64,000 nucleotides of DNA from Streptomyces nitrosporeus. GTDB lineage: Bacteria; Actinomycetota; Actinomycetes; Streptomycetales; Streptomycetaceae. Positions 34,061 to 42,272 of this stretch are shown piece by piece. The stretch lies in assembly GCF_008704555.1 (NCBI RefSeq), contig NZ_CP023702.1, positions 62,001 to 126,000 on the forward strand, in the 5' to 3' direction. The translations under genes and the position numbers were made by a program. Below the pieces are notes generated by a model. It had not been told where the DNA came from. It made no database searches and worked only from the letters and a program-made list of their open reading frames with translations. The first letter of the stretch is position 1. Each line of letters opens with the position of its first letter.

Positions 34061-35067
34061 AGGCTGAAGTAGTCAACCTTCAAACGGGGGATGTAGTTCG
34101 ACACGTCCGAGTAGTACAGGATGATGCCGTCGTTGTACTGGTCGAACGAGTGCTTGAGGTCGTGCAGGTTGTTGACCGCGCGGTGCGCCTGCTCCGCGGG
34201 TATGTACTTGCGCCCCTCCAGAGCTTCCTCGAGCAGGCCGGTGTGGTTCGCCTCGACGTCCGTCCTGACGTGGGAGACCAGGGGTTCGAGGCAGTCCTTC
34301 GGGTAGCCATAGGCCTCGGCCAGCCGCTGCAGGGTCTCGGCGCCTTCGATGGTCTCCGTACCGCGGGCCTCGAAAAGCTTCGTGCACGCCAGGTACCCGA
34401 GAGTGTCCTCGCGTGCGATCTCGCAGAGGTTGTTGGTCCACGACCAGGTGCCGATGATGGGGTGGGCATTCTCGACCTCTTCCTGGGACAGGCCCATGCG
34501 GATGAGGCTGTCCCGGGCCATCCAGGCATGATCGTATTCCTCGGCGAGGTACTCCGAGAGCAGCCTCTTCCACTGCGGGTCCGAGCAGTGGGAAATAGCC
34601 GTGGAGATGTGCCGGCTCGCCGAGTTTATGTAGTGATATGTTTCCAGGATGAACCCCAGGAACACCTCCTTACGGTATTCCTGGTTCTCCAGTCCTGACC
34701 ACAGGCGATGATAGCCGATCTGCTCGGTCCACATGGCCGTGGATTTGTCGATCTGTTTCAGGAATGCGTCGACCGGGATGTTCTCGAGACCGGGATTCTC
34801 CTCGCGGAGCAGGCCCTGCTCTGCGAATGCGTTGACTATCCCGAGTACATCTTCTGGGGTGACATTCGTGATCTCCGAGATCTGCTGGACCGTGTGCCGC
34901 CCGTCCAGGTACCGCTTGAGATTCAGGAAGTCCTTGAGCTGTGCACCGTGCTGCTCCAGCTGGAAGTGCTGGTCGCCGACGATCATGAGCACATCATCCC
35001 CGCGACTGGGGACGAAGAAGGTGCAGTGCCTGAGACGCGGAAGGGATTCGAGGTCACGCTTGAGCAT
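34057..35067 (-). CDS. RiPP recognition element fused to a haem-oxygenase-like diiron oxidase
   Basis: 336 residues from ATG 35065-35067 (AAAGGA upstream). Residues about 25-95 form a PqqD-like winged helix (HFQLEQHGAQLKDFLNLKRY; TVQQISEITNVTPEDVLGIV), the peptide-binding fold of RiPP enzymes. Residues about 110-290 carry the HDO ligand pattern: E142 and H145 (LETYHY), E176/E177 and H180 (AEEYDH), D270 and H275 (RTDVEANH). HDO enzymes use two irons and O2 for N-oxygenation, C-C cleavage or desaturation. The fusion of recognition and oxidase domains next to a tiny peptide gene strongly suggests oxidation of that peptide. TenA-like non-oxidative chemistry is the main alternative. Confidence 0.83.
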   Translation of the reverse strand: MLKRDLESLPRLRHCTFFVPSRGDDVLMIVGDQHFQLEQHGAQLKDFLNLKRYLDGRHTVQQISEITNVTPEDVLGIVNAFAEQGLLREENPGLENIPVDAFLKQIDKSTAMWTEQIGYHRLWSGLENQEYRKEVFLGFILETYHYINSASRHISTAISHCSDPQWKRLLSEYLAEEYDHAWMARDSLIRMGLSQEEVENAHPIIGTWSWTNNLCEIAREDTLGYLACTKLFEARGTETIEGAETLQRLAEAYGYPKDCLEPLVSHVRTDVEANHTGLLEEALEGRKYIPAEQAHRAVNNLHDLKHSFDQYNDGIILYYSDVSNYIPRLKVDYFSL

Positions 35068-35091
35068 GCAGCAATCCTTTCGTTACGAAAC

Positions 35092-35122
35092 GGAGGGGAG
35101 GCGCGTGATGCACCCCCCCTCC
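35092..35122 (-). terminator. Hairpin between precursor peptide and oxidase genes
   Basis: GGAGGGG and CCCCTCC pair across a 17-base loop in the 69-base gap, followed on the transcript by a perfect dyad TTTCGT-A-ACGAAA (35078-35090) that ends in the oxidase ribosome site. Such partial terminators keep precursor mRNA above enzyme mRNA in RiPP operons. Confidence 0.55.
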
Positions 35123-35136
35123 ATTAATGATGGGCG

Positions 35137-35208
35137 TCAGCCACAGAGAACAGCGCCGGCAACCTTGCTCATCGCGGGCTTCTCGACCGGCTTGATGGTG
35201 ATGGACAT
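35137..35208 (-). CDS. Putative RiPP precursor peptide (23 residues)
   Basis: A very short gene with a good ribosome site (GAGGTGG, six bases before ATG) reads MSITIKPVEKP, then AM, then SKVAGAVLCG and TGA. It heads the RRE-oxidase operon, 69 bases upstream. The N-terminal half (Ile/Lys/Val/Glu) would be the leader bound by the PqqD-like domain. The C-terminal half is small and neutral and ends in the only cysteine, Cys22-Gly23, a natural site for oxidative modification. Size and composition fit ultra-short RiPP precursors; there is no other obvious role. Confidence 0.75.
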   Translation of the reverse strand: MSITIKPVEKPAMSKVAGAVLCG

Positions 35209-35368
35209 GAGGACCACCTCATTCTCTCTGCGATAGAGGACCGGGATTCCGGCCCTCTGGGAAGCTATTTGCAGCTGCGCGTTAAATCAATACCACAAAA
35301 TGGAATTAGAGATTCCTGTGACTTGATATATCCGACCGAAGTAGCCGTTACGGCATGCTTGCGATGAT
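35209..35368 (-). promoter_or_regulatory. AT-rich upstream region of the RiPP operon
   Basis: Clearly less GC-rich than its surroundings, with TTAAATCAATACC and GATATATC near 35283-35335. It should hold the operon's promoter; I could not choose a single -10/-35 pair. The base composition hints at acquired DNA. Confidence 0.5.
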
Positions 35369-35581
35369 TTATCCGCTCTCTGGCGAAAGATCACTCTCCT
35401 CGCCTTGGCGTAAAAACGGTGACGGCCTGCCCGCGGGGCGAGCTACTTGGCCCAGCCCGTCGCCGGCCAGGGCGACCCGTGCGCCCGCGCGGGCGAAGGC
35501 GAGGGCAGTGGCCCGGCCGATGCCGGAGGCGGCGCCGGTGACGAAGGCTGTCTTGCCGTGGAAGTCGTAGGTCACGCTCAC
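35369..35581 (-). pseudogene. N-terminal stub of a short-chain dehydrogenase
   Basis: From GTG 35579-35581 the frame reads VTYDFHGKTAFVTGAASGIG and RATALAFARAGARVALAG, the first beta-alpha-beta and TGxxxGIG cofactor loop of an SDR. Homology stops near 35455; the catalytic Tyr-Lys part (about 200 residues) is replaced by unrelated sequence. The truncation marks one edge of the RiPP island. Confidence 0.8.
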
Positions 35582-35634
35582 TTCGCTTCTTCTTTCCGGC
35601 TGGTGTGCTGGTGTCAGGGTGCGGGCCGCACAGT

Positions 35635-36045
35635 TCAGTCGGTGGCCGGGGTGGTGGTGTATTCCTCGTCGGTGACGGGGTGCAGCCAGTGCGCGACGGC
35701 GTGGTCGTCGTCGCCTTCGTTGATGGCGAGGTGGACCATCAGCCGGTTCGGGGCGGCGCCGTGCCAGTGCTCCTCGCCGGCCTCGAACAGCACACGGTCG
35801 CCGGGGCGGATGGCCTCCACCGGTCCGCCGCGGCGCCGGCACAGGCCGACGCCTTCGGTGACGAAGACGGTCCGCCCGAGCGGGTGGCGGTGCCAGTGGG
35901 TACGGGCGCCGGGCATGAAGTGCACCAGCGAGGCCGTGGCCCGGGACGGAGCGGGCGCCGCGGCAACGGCGTCGGTGTACACATCGCCGGTGAACCAGTC
36001 GGCCGGGCCCTTGACGGTGTCGATCGGACTACGGGTGGTCTGCAC
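35635..36045 (-). CDS. Small cupin protein
   Basis: 136 residues. Cupin motif 1 is PGARTHWHRHPLGRTVFVTEGVG and motif 2 is IRPGDRVLFEAGEEHWHGA, with metal-type histidines (HWHRH, HWHG). Single-domain cupins of this type (carboxymuconolactone-linked) bind a metal and act on small molecules or stabilise intermediates. It lies 25 bases after the alcohol dehydrogenase and before the broken SDR, in what was a three-gene redox operon. Confidence 0.88.
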   Translation of the reverse strand: MQTTRSPIDTVKGPADWFTGDVYTDAVAAAPAPSRATASLVHFMPGARTHWHRHPLGRTVFVTEGVGLCRRRGGPVEAIRPGDRVLFEAGEEHWHGAAPNRLMVHLAINEGDDDHAVAHWLHPVTDEEYTTTPATD

Positions 36046-36070
36046 GGTTGCTCCTTGTCCGGGAGAGGGG

Positions 36071-37087
36071 TCAGGGCTTGAGGAGGGCCTTGATGGCGCG
36101 GCGCTCGTCCATCGCCTTGTAGCCCTCGGCGACCTGCTCCAGGGGCAGGATGAGGTCGAAGACCTTGCCGGGGCTGATCCGGCCGGTCAGGACGCGGTCG
36201 ATCAGGTCGGGCAGGTAGCGGCGGACGGGGGCGGGTCCGCCGCGCAGGCCGGCGTGGGAGAAGAACAGCTCCTGCCCGTCGATCGCGACCTCGTGCGGAA
36301 CGCCGACGAAGCCGACGTTCCCGCCGGGCCGGGCGGAGTGCAGGGCCTGCCGCATCGCCTCGCCCGTACCGACGCACTCCAGCACGCTGTCCGCCCCGAT
36401 CCCGCCGGTCAGCTCCTTGATCCGGGCCACGCCCTCCTCGCCGCGCTCGGTGACGATGTCGGTGGCGCCGAACTCCTGGGCGAGCCGCTGCCGGGAGGCG
36501 TGCCGGGACATGGCGATGATGCGCTCCGCGCCCCTCTCCTTCGCCGCGATGACCGCGCACAGGCCCACCGCGCCGTCGCCGACGACCACTGCGGTGGAAC
36601 CGGGCCCCACCTCGGCGGCGTCGGCAGCCCACCAGCCGGTGCCCATCACGTCCGACACTGCCAGCAGGCCGGGCCACGTCTCCTCGTCAGGCACCTCGTC
36701 GGTGGCGACCAGGGTGCCCTGTGCGTCGGGGATGCGGACGTACTCGGCTTGGCAGGCCGACATGAACTCGCGGTGCAGGCAATTCGACGGGAACCCGTTG
36801 CGGCAGTTCGCGCAGGTGTTGTCCGAGGTCGCGAAGGAGCCGACGACGAACTGGCCCGGCTTCACCGAGGTGACCTCGGAGCCGACCTCCTCCACGAAGC
36901 CGACGTACTCGTGGCCCATCGGGTGCGGGTCTCCGATCGGCTCCGCGCCGCGGTACGGCCACAGGTCCGAGCCGCACACACAGGTCACGGCCGTGCGGAT
37001 GACGGCGTCGGTGGACTTGAGGATCTTGGGGTCGTCCAGCGTCTCGAAACGGACGTCGCCGGGGGCGTGGATCACTGCGCCGCGCAT
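36071..37087 (-). CDS. Zinc-dependent alcohol dehydrogenase (MDR family)
   Basis: 338 residues. It has the catalytic zinc ligand CGSDLWPYRG, the GHEYVG box (PMGHEYVGFVEEVG), the structural zinc cysteines SDNTCANCRNGFPSNCLH, and the Rossmann loop AVVVGDGAVGLCAVIAAKERGAERII. It oxidises or reduces an alcohol/aldehyde with NAD(P). The fourth structural cysteine spacing is slightly wider than classical. Divergent from an XRE regulator; probably its target. Confidence 0.92.
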   Translation of the reverse strand: MRGAVIHAPGDVRFETLDDPKILKSTDAVIRTAVTCVCGSDLWPYRGAEPIGDPHPMGHEYVGFVEEVGSEVTSVKPGQFVVGSFATSDNTCANCRNGFPSNCLHREFMSACQAEYVRIPDAQGTLVATDEVPDEETWPGLLAVSDVMGTGWWAADAAEVGPGSTAVVVGDGAVGLCAVIAAKERGAERIIAMSRHASRQRLAQEFGATDIVTERGEEGVARIKELTGGIGADSVLECVGTGEAMRQALHSARPGGNVGFVGVPHEVAIDGQELFFSHAGLRGGPAPVRRYLPDLIDRVLTGRISPGKVFDLILPLEQVAEGYKAMDERRAIKALLKP

Positions 37088-37251
37088 CAGCGGGGTTCCT
37101 TCACGTGCCGAGGCGTGCAGCCACCAGATGTCCGGGACCGCCGCCGTGTACAGGGCCTGGGTGCGCGCGCCCTTCGTGCTGCGGGGGCGGGGAGCACCAC
37201 GTCATCCAGGTAACCCGCTCCCGGAGCCCGTAGCGAGGCACCGTCAAGGGG

Positions 37252-37266
37252 TGTACTGGCAGTACA
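37252..37266. promoter_or_regulatory. Perfect palindromic operator between dehydrogenase and XRE regulator
   Basis: TGTACTG-G-CAGTACA, a 7-bp perfect inverted repeat 36 bases upstream of the regulator start in the divergent region. A half-site-like TGTACA lies further left near 37147. Likely the XRE protein's binding site. Confidence 0.65.
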
Positions 37267-37302
37267 TCCCTGTGGTCGTGCGCGGGACGTACCGTCGAAG
37301 GC

Positions 37303-38190
37303 GTGGACAACCAGGCAGAGGTCCGCGAGTTCCTCACCTCGCGGCGCGCGAAGATCACTCCCGAGCAGGCGGGCCTGCCCGCCGGCAGCCGCCGGCGCGT
37401 GCCGGGCCTGCGCCGCAGCGAGGTCGCGGCGCTGGCCGATGTGAGCGTGGAGTACTACGCCAAACTGGAGCGCGGCAGCCTCGCCGGCGTCTCGCCGGCC
37501 GTGCTGGAGGCCGTCGCCCGGGCCTTGCAGCTCGACGACGCCGAACGCGCCCACCTGCTCCACCTGGCCCAGGCCGCCGACGGTTCCGACGTCCTCACCC
37601 GGCCCCGCCGCCGCGCCGCCCGGCGGTGGAAACCGCATCCGAGCCTGCAGTGGACCCTGGACGCCGTCACCGAGGGCCCGGCGTTCGTCCGCAACGGCCG
37701 CATGGACCTCCTGGCCGTCAACCGGCTCGCCCGCGCCTTCTACGCCGACGTGTACGCCGACCTCCACAACCAGGAGAACCTCGCCCGCTTCACCTTCCTC
37801 AGCCCCGACGCGCGCCGCTTCTATCCCGACTGGGACCAGGCCGCCGACATCACCGTCGCCATCCTGCGCACCGAAGCAGGCCGCAACCCCCACGACAAGG
37901 ACCTCCACGACCTTGTCGGCGAACTCTCCACTCGCAGCGACGCCTTCCGCACCCGCTGGGGCGCCCACGACGTCCGTCACCACGGCACCGGCTTCAAGCG
38001 CTACCACCACGCGGCGGTCGGCGAACTCACCCTCGCCTACGAAGGCCTGGAAATGGCCGCCGAACCCGGCCTCACCCTCACCATCTACACCGCCGAACCC
38101 GCCTCCTCCTCCGAAGAGGGTCTGCGCCTGCTCGCTTCCTGGGCCGCCACGCCCCGTGCCCCCACACCCGAACCACACGCCGGTGACTGA
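37303..38190 (+). CDS. XRE-family regulator with MmyB-like ligand domain
   Basis: 295 residues from GTG 37303. An N-terminal helix-turn-helix (VPGLRRSEVAALADVSVEYYAKLERGSLAGVSPAVLEAVA, about 30-70) is followed by the MmyB-like PAS-type sensor (PSLQWTLDAVTEGPAFVRNG; LAVNRLARAFYADV; NLARFTFLSPDARRFYPDWD). This architecture is common in actinobacteria beside oxidoreductases and usually represses the divergent gene. Confidence 0.9.
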   Translation: MDNQAEVREFLTSRRAKITPEQAGLPAGSRRRVPGLRRSEVAALADVSVEYYAKLERGSLAGVSPAVLEAVARALQLDDAERAHLLHLAQAADGSDVLTRPRRRAARRWKPHPSLQWTLDAVTEGPAFVRNGRMDLLAVNRLARAFYADVYADLHNQENLARFTFLSPDARRFYPDWDQAADITVAILRTEAGRNPHDKDLHDLVGELSTRSDAFRTRWGAHDVRHHGTGFKRYHHAAVGELTLAYEGLEMAAEPGLTLTIYTAEPASSSEEGLRLLASWAATPRAPTPEPHAGD

Positions 38191-38274
38191 GAATCCCCCA
38201 CCGCAGGAAGCCGGATTCATCACCGCCTTCCTGCCGTCAGACGACGGCACCCCTGCAGATGGAGAACGCGCAGA

Positions 38275-39240
38275 TCAGCGCACCCGTCCACGGGGCTTCA
38301 GCGCCACGTCGGGCAGCGCCGGCGCCGGGATCGGCGGGCCGTCGTAGCCTCGTACGGTGCCGAACCGATCACTGTTCATCCAGTCCTCGCGGGCCTGCGC
38401 GATGTCGTCCTGGGTCCTGCCCACGAAGTTCCACCACATGACGATCTCCTCCTCGAACGGCTCGCCGCCCAGGAGCATCAGTTCCGCGTCCGACTCGGCC
38501 CGCAGGGGAAGTCCGGTTCGCCCGCAGCCGAGGTAGAGCATCGAACCGGGCAGCACCGGTACTCCGTCGACCTCGGCCTCCCCCGACATCGACAGCACCG
38601 CGTACTCGAAGTCGGGGTCGAGGGGCAGCCGGGTCACGGTCCCGCGGGTGAGGGCCAGATCGGCGCCGACGATCGGGGTGTAGGCGGTACCGGGTGACCT
38701 GGCTCCGTCGAGTTCCCCCAGGATGACGGTGGCGGTGAGGCCGGGGGCCGTGACAGTGGGCAGATCGGCGTGGTGCTGGAAGTGCGGTTCCACGTTCCGG
38801 TGCGCGTCGGGGAGGGCGACCCAGAGCTGGGCCCCGTGCAGGAACCTGGCGTGCGGCTTCGGGCTCTCCTCGGAGTGGCTGATGGCCCGGCCCGACGTCA
38901 TCAGCCCCAGTTCACGGGGCCGGATCGTCTTCAGGCTGCCGAGGCTGTCGCGGTGCAGGACCTCGCCGTCGTGCAGCCAGCTGACCGTCTGGAGCCCCAT
39001 GTGAGGGTGCGGTGGGACCTGCATCCCGGGCTCGTCGGCGATGTCGTCGGGGCCGTAGTGATCGACGAAGGCCCAGGCTCCGACCATCCGCCGCCCCAGG
39101 TTGGGCAGCAGCCGGCGGACCTCGGTGGACTCACCCAGCTGGACATGGCGCGGGGAGAGGAGTTCCCGCACCGGCTCGGCTACGACGAAGCCACGCCCTC
39201 CGCAGACGGTGGGCGTGGCCTGGCGATCGAGATTGCTCAT
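38275..39240 (-). CDS. Pirin family protein
   Basis: 321 residues from ATG 39238-39240; a TTG three codons upstream is possible. The N-terminal cupin has HPHMGLQTVSWLHDGEVLHRDSLGS with metal-binding His, and LGLMTSGRAISHSEES; the pirin C-terminal cupin is intact (EEEIVMWWNFVGRTQDDIAQAR). Bacterial pirins may act as quercetinase-like dioxygenases or bind regulators. Stands alone, divergent from the TPR gene. Confidence 0.9.
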   Translation of the reverse strand: MSNLDRQATPTVCGGRGFVVAEPVRELLSPRHVQLGESTEVRRLLPNLGRRMVGAWAFVDHYGPDDIADEPGMQVPPHPHMGLQTVSWLHDGEVLHRDSLGSLKTIRPRELGLMTSGRAISHSEESPKPHARFLHGAQLWVALPDAHRNVEPHFQHHADLPTVTAPGLTATVILGELDGARSPGTAYTPIVGADLALTRGTVTRLPLDPDFEYAVLSMSGEAEVDGVPVLPGSMLYLGCGRTGLPLRAESDAELMLLGGEPFEEEIVMWWNFVGRTQDDIAQAREDWMNSDRFGTVRGYDGPPIPAPALPDVALKPRGRVR

Positions 39241-39362
39241 GGTGCCCAACCTATTCCCGTACGGGCGTGGAGGACCGGCCCCCCACGCCGAACACTTAGT
39301 GGAATATTAAACTACCCCATGCTGTTGGCACGCTCGTCAGGCACTTCGGCCGAGGAGGACAA

Positions 39363-39722
39363 GTGGAAGAGAGCTACTACGAGTTCGGTACGCCCGCCGA
39401 GCGCTGGGACCGGGCGCGGATGTTCTTCGAGGCGAAGGAGTACATGACGGCCGCGCGGATCCTGCGCGGACTGGTCGAGGAGGCGCCCGGCCAGGTCGCG
39501 CCGCGGCTGCTGCTGGCGAGGGCCTACTACCACTCGGCGCGTCTGGCCAAGGCCGAACAGGAACTGCGTGAGGTGCTGGAGCGCGACCCGGTCGAGGACT
39601 ACGCGCGGCTGATGCTCGGGCGCACCCTGGAGCGCCAGGGCCGGCACGCCGAGGCGGCGACCCACCTGCGCCTGGCGGCGGCCCTCACCGGGGACCTCGG
39701 CCCCGGACAGCCCGCTCCGTGA
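39363..39722 (+). CDS. Small tetratricopeptide-repeat protein
   Basis: 119 residues from GTG 39363 behind GAGGAC. About three TPR helices pairs: FEAKEYMTAARILRGLVEEAP, LLARAYYHSARLAKAEQELREVLERDP, LMLGRTLERQGRHAEAATHL. A protein-protein adaptor; no partner shown. Confidence 0.88.
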   Translation: MEESYYEFGTPAERWDRARMFFEAKEYMTAARILRGLVEEAPGQVAPRLLLARAYYHSARLAKAEQELREVLERDPVEDYARLMLGRTLERQGRHAEAATHLRLAAALTGDLGPGQPAP

Positions 39723-39775
39723 ACCGGCGGACGCCTGCGTGGTGAACCGGTGGGAACCGGCGTGGTGAACCGGTG

Positions 39776-39810
39776 GACGCCGGCCCGTGCACGACAGGCG
39801 GGCCGGCGTC
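39776..39810. terminator. Bidirectional terminator between convergent genes
   Basis: GACGCCGGCCCG and CGGGCCGGCGTC form a 12-bp perfect stem with an 11-base loop, placed between the TPR gene and the convergent phosphopantetheinyl transferase. Just before it, GCGTGGTGAACCGGTGG occurs twice in tandem (39737-39776). Confidence 0.75.
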
Positions 39811-39833
39811 CGGTCTTTCCGGCCGGTCCGCCC

Positions 39834-40496
39834 TCACACGGGCGGCAGTACGACCGCGGTCAGGACGAAGCCCTTCTCCGCCAGCCACTCTCCCTCGAAC
39901 ACCTGCGGCATTCCCGGGGCCGTGCGCAGCAGCCGCGCCGTGAAGGTGCCCCGGCACTCCGCCGTGGCGCGGCGGTGGAAGCTGATGTCGGCCTCCAGGA
40001 AGTCGAGTTCGATACGGGTGAGCGGGAACCACGCCTTGAAGACGCTCTCCTTGGCGCTGAAGAGCAGTCTGTCCCAGTGCGGTGACGGGCCGTTCGCGCC
40101 GGGGGCGGGCCGCCTCCGCTCGGAGGGCAGCGAGACGGATTCCCAGATATCGGGCGGCAACGCTTCGTCGGGTTCCGCGTCGATCCCGACGGACCGTACG
40201 TCGGTGGCCCTGGCCAGGACCGCCGCGCGGTAGCCGTCGCAGTGGGTCATGCTGCCGACTGTCCCCTCGGGCCACAGAGGCATGCCCCGGTGCCCGCGCA
40301 GGACCGGCGCCGGGGGCAGTCCGAGCGTGGCCATGGCCTGTCTGGCGCACCCGCGTACGGCGGCGAACTCGTGCCGTCGCCGGTCCACGGCGCGCTCGAC
40401 GAGCGCCTCCTCCTCCGGGTACAGCAGTCCCTCCGCGTCGCCCGTGTCATGGGTCTCCGCCCACGCCACGCAGGCGGGCAGCAGCTGTTCGATCAC
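39834..40496 (-). CDS. Sfp-type 4'-phosphopantetheinyl transferase
   Basis: 220 residues from GTG 40494-40496 overlapping the phosphoesterase stop. Conserved motifs: GTVGSMTHCDGYRAAVLA, VRSVGIDAEPDEALP (magnesium-binding Asp/Glu) and LLFSAKESVFKAWFP with the catalytic Glu and Lys. It converts apo carrier proteins of PKS, NRPS or siderophore systems to the holo form using CoA. No carrier protein is in this window, so it must act elsewhere. Confidence 0.92.
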   Translation of the reverse strand: MIEQLLPACVAWAETHDTGDAEGLLYPEEEALVERAVDRRRHEFAAVRGCARQAMATLGLPPAPVLRGHRGMPLWPEGTVGSMTHCDGYRAAVLARATDVRSVGIDAEPDEALPPDIWESVSLPSERRRPAPGANGPSPHWDRLLFSAKESVFKAWFPLTRIELDFLEADISFHRRATAECRGTFTARLLRTAPGMPQVFEGEWLAEKGFVLTAVVLPPV

Positions 40497-41398
40497 GGGG
40501 CGCCGTCCGTCCCGCCGGGCGCCTCGGCGCCGTCGTACGGAAGGATCTGCCGCACCAGCCCGCGGGGATGGCCCCGCTTCCGCCACTCCTTGGGGTAGCC
40601 GATCGAGACCTCCTCGAAGCGCACGCCGTCGTACCAGGTGGTACGGGGGATGTGGAGGTGGCCGTAGACGACGGCGGCGACGGGGAACCGGCGGTGCCAG
40701 TCGGCGGTGAGCTCGGTACCGCACCACTGGGCGAACTCCGGGTACCACATGACCGAGGTGGGCTCGCGTACCAGAGGCCAGTGACCGGCGATCACGAGCG
40801 GGACGCCGGGATCGTGGGCGGCCAGCCGCCGTTCGGTCAGCGCGACCCGTGCCCGGCACCAGTCGTCCCGGGACGGGTAGGGGTCGGGGTGGAGCAGGTA
40901 CTCATCGGTGCAGACGACACCGGCCTCGTGCGCGCGGGCCAGCGACTCCTCCTTGGTGGAGGTGCCGGGCGCCCTGAAGGTGTAGTCGTACAGCAGGAAC
41001 ACCGGCGCGACGGCGACCGGGCCGCCCTCTCCCCGCCACGTGGGGTACGGGTCCTCGGGGGTCGACACCCCGAGTTCCCGGCAGACCTCCACGAGGTGTT
41101 CGTAGCGGGCCTGTCCCCGCAGTTGCACGGGGTCCTTGTCCACGGTCCACAGTTCGTGGTTCCCGGGCGTCCACACCACGTGGGCGAAGCGCCCGGCCAG
41201 CGCCTCCAGGGCCCGCTCCACCTCTTCGGCCTGCTCCGCGACGTCACCGGCGACGATGAGCCAGTCCTCGTCGGAGGTCGGGTGGATCCGGTCGGCGACC
41301 GGGCGGTTGTCGGCGATTCCGACGTGCAGGTCGCTGACGGCGAGCAGACGGCCCTTTCCCGCGGTGGTGTGCGGGGCGGGCGGGTTCGACGGGCGCAT
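40493..41398 (-). CDS. Calcineurin-like metallophosphoesterase
   Basis: 301 residues. The two-metal site motifs are in order: LLAVSDLHVGIADNRP (DxH), WLIVAGDVAEQ (GD), VVWTPGNHELW (GNHE), VIAGHWPLVREP and VVYGHLHIPRT (GHxH). Hydrolyses a phosphoester or nucleotide. GTGA overlap with the phosphopantetheinyl transferase gene; this pair is common in Streptomyces and suggests a role in pantetheine phosphate turnover, which is inference. Confidence 0.9.
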   Translation of the reverse strand: MRPSNPPAPHTTAGKGRLLAVSDLHVGIADNRPVADRIHPTSDEDWLIVAGDVAEQAEEVERALEALAGRFAHVVWTPGNHELWTVDKDPVQLRGQARYEHLVEVCRELGVSTPEDPYPTWRGEGGPVAVAPVFLLYDYTFRAPGTSTKEESLARAHEAGVVCTDEYLLHPDPYPSRDDWCRARVALTERRLAAHDPGVPLVIAGHWPLVREPTSVMWYPEFAQWCGTELTADWHRRFPVAAVVYGHLHIPRTTWYDGVRFEEVSIGYPKEWRKRGHPRGLVRQILPYDGAEAPGGTDGAP

Positions 41399-41525
41399 TC
41401 CATGAATCTACGGCAATTGGCCGTGCCGGGCACGGTGTTGATGTTTCTGCGGCCGTGGTGCCGTGCCCCTGCTGCGGGTCTTCGCGCGGACCGCGGGAGG
41501 GCGACGGCCCGGTCCTCGCCCGCGC

Positions 41526-42209
41526 CTACGGGTGAGGCCCGGCGGCGGACGCGCGGGATGCTCCGCGCTGCCGGGTGCGGGAGTAGTGGCGCCTGGCGCG
41601 GTCCCGGTTGCCGCAGTCCTGCGAGCTGCACCAGCGCCGGGTTCCGCTCCGGGAGCGGTCGAGGAAGAACCAGCCGCATCCGGGGCCCTCGCAGCGCCGG
41701 ACCCGGCACAGGCCGTCCCCGCTCAGCAGGTCCTCCGTCCGCAGCACCAGCGCGTGGCGCAGATCGTCGAGACGGTCCGTGCCGGGCTGCCACCGCAGAG
41801 GGAAAGCGGGGGGCAGTACGGCGTCCTCGCGGGCCAGCACCATGTTCCGGCGCAGTGCCTCCCACTCTGCGGCAGGGGGCTCCTGGTCGTCGACCAGGGC
41901 ATCCAGGACCGGCCAGAGGACGGCGCGCAGGTCGATGAGCGCCGCGGTCGCCGTATCCGAGGGCGTGGAGTCCGCCGTCTCCGCCCGGAGCAGCGCCTCG
42001 GCGCGGCCGGCGGTGAGCAGTCCGGCGGCCACGGCCCAGCGCGCCCACGCCCCGGCGCCTCGGACACGGTCGACGGTACGGACGGGGTCCAGGCGCCAGG
42101 CGACGGTGTTGGCGAAGTCGAGCACCGGATGTCCGCCCACCAACGACACACCGGAGTCATGGGGGCTCGCCTCCACGCCTGGAGCGCGGGGAACAGCTTG
42201 CTTGCTCAT
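41526..42209 (-). CDS. CGNR zinc-finger regulator
   Basis: 227 residues from ATG 42207-42209 (GGAGG upstream). An N-terminal ABATE domain (GHPVLDFANTVAWR) and C-terminal CGNR zinc finger (CEGPGCGWFFLDRSRSGTRRWCSSQDCGNRDRARRHY). Such proteins are probable stress-linked regulators. Divergent from azlCD with only 63 bases between, so it likely controls them. Confidence 0.9.
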   Translation of the reverse strand: MSKQAVPRAPGVEASPHDSGVSLVGGHPVLDFANTVAWRLDPVRTVDRVRGAGAWARWAVAAGLLTAGRAEALLRAETADSTPSDTATAALIDLRAVLWPVLDALVDDQEPPAAEWEALRRNMVLAREDAVLPPAFPLRWQPGTDRLDDLRHALVLRTEDLLSGDGLCRVRRCEGPGCGWFFLDRSRSGTRRWCSSQDCGNRDRARRHYSRTRQRGASRASAAGPHP

Positions 42210-42272
42210 CACACCTCCATCGTACTTACTTTTCTAACACCCATAATCGCCTATGGCCGTTATGATGAGGCG

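Noticed and set aside
34057..35067. Calling the RRE-HDO protein a TenA thiaminase or haem oxygenase
   Set aside because: The N-terminal PqqD-like domain and the Glu/His/Asp pattern fit a diiron oxidase better, and no thiamine or haem genes are nearby.
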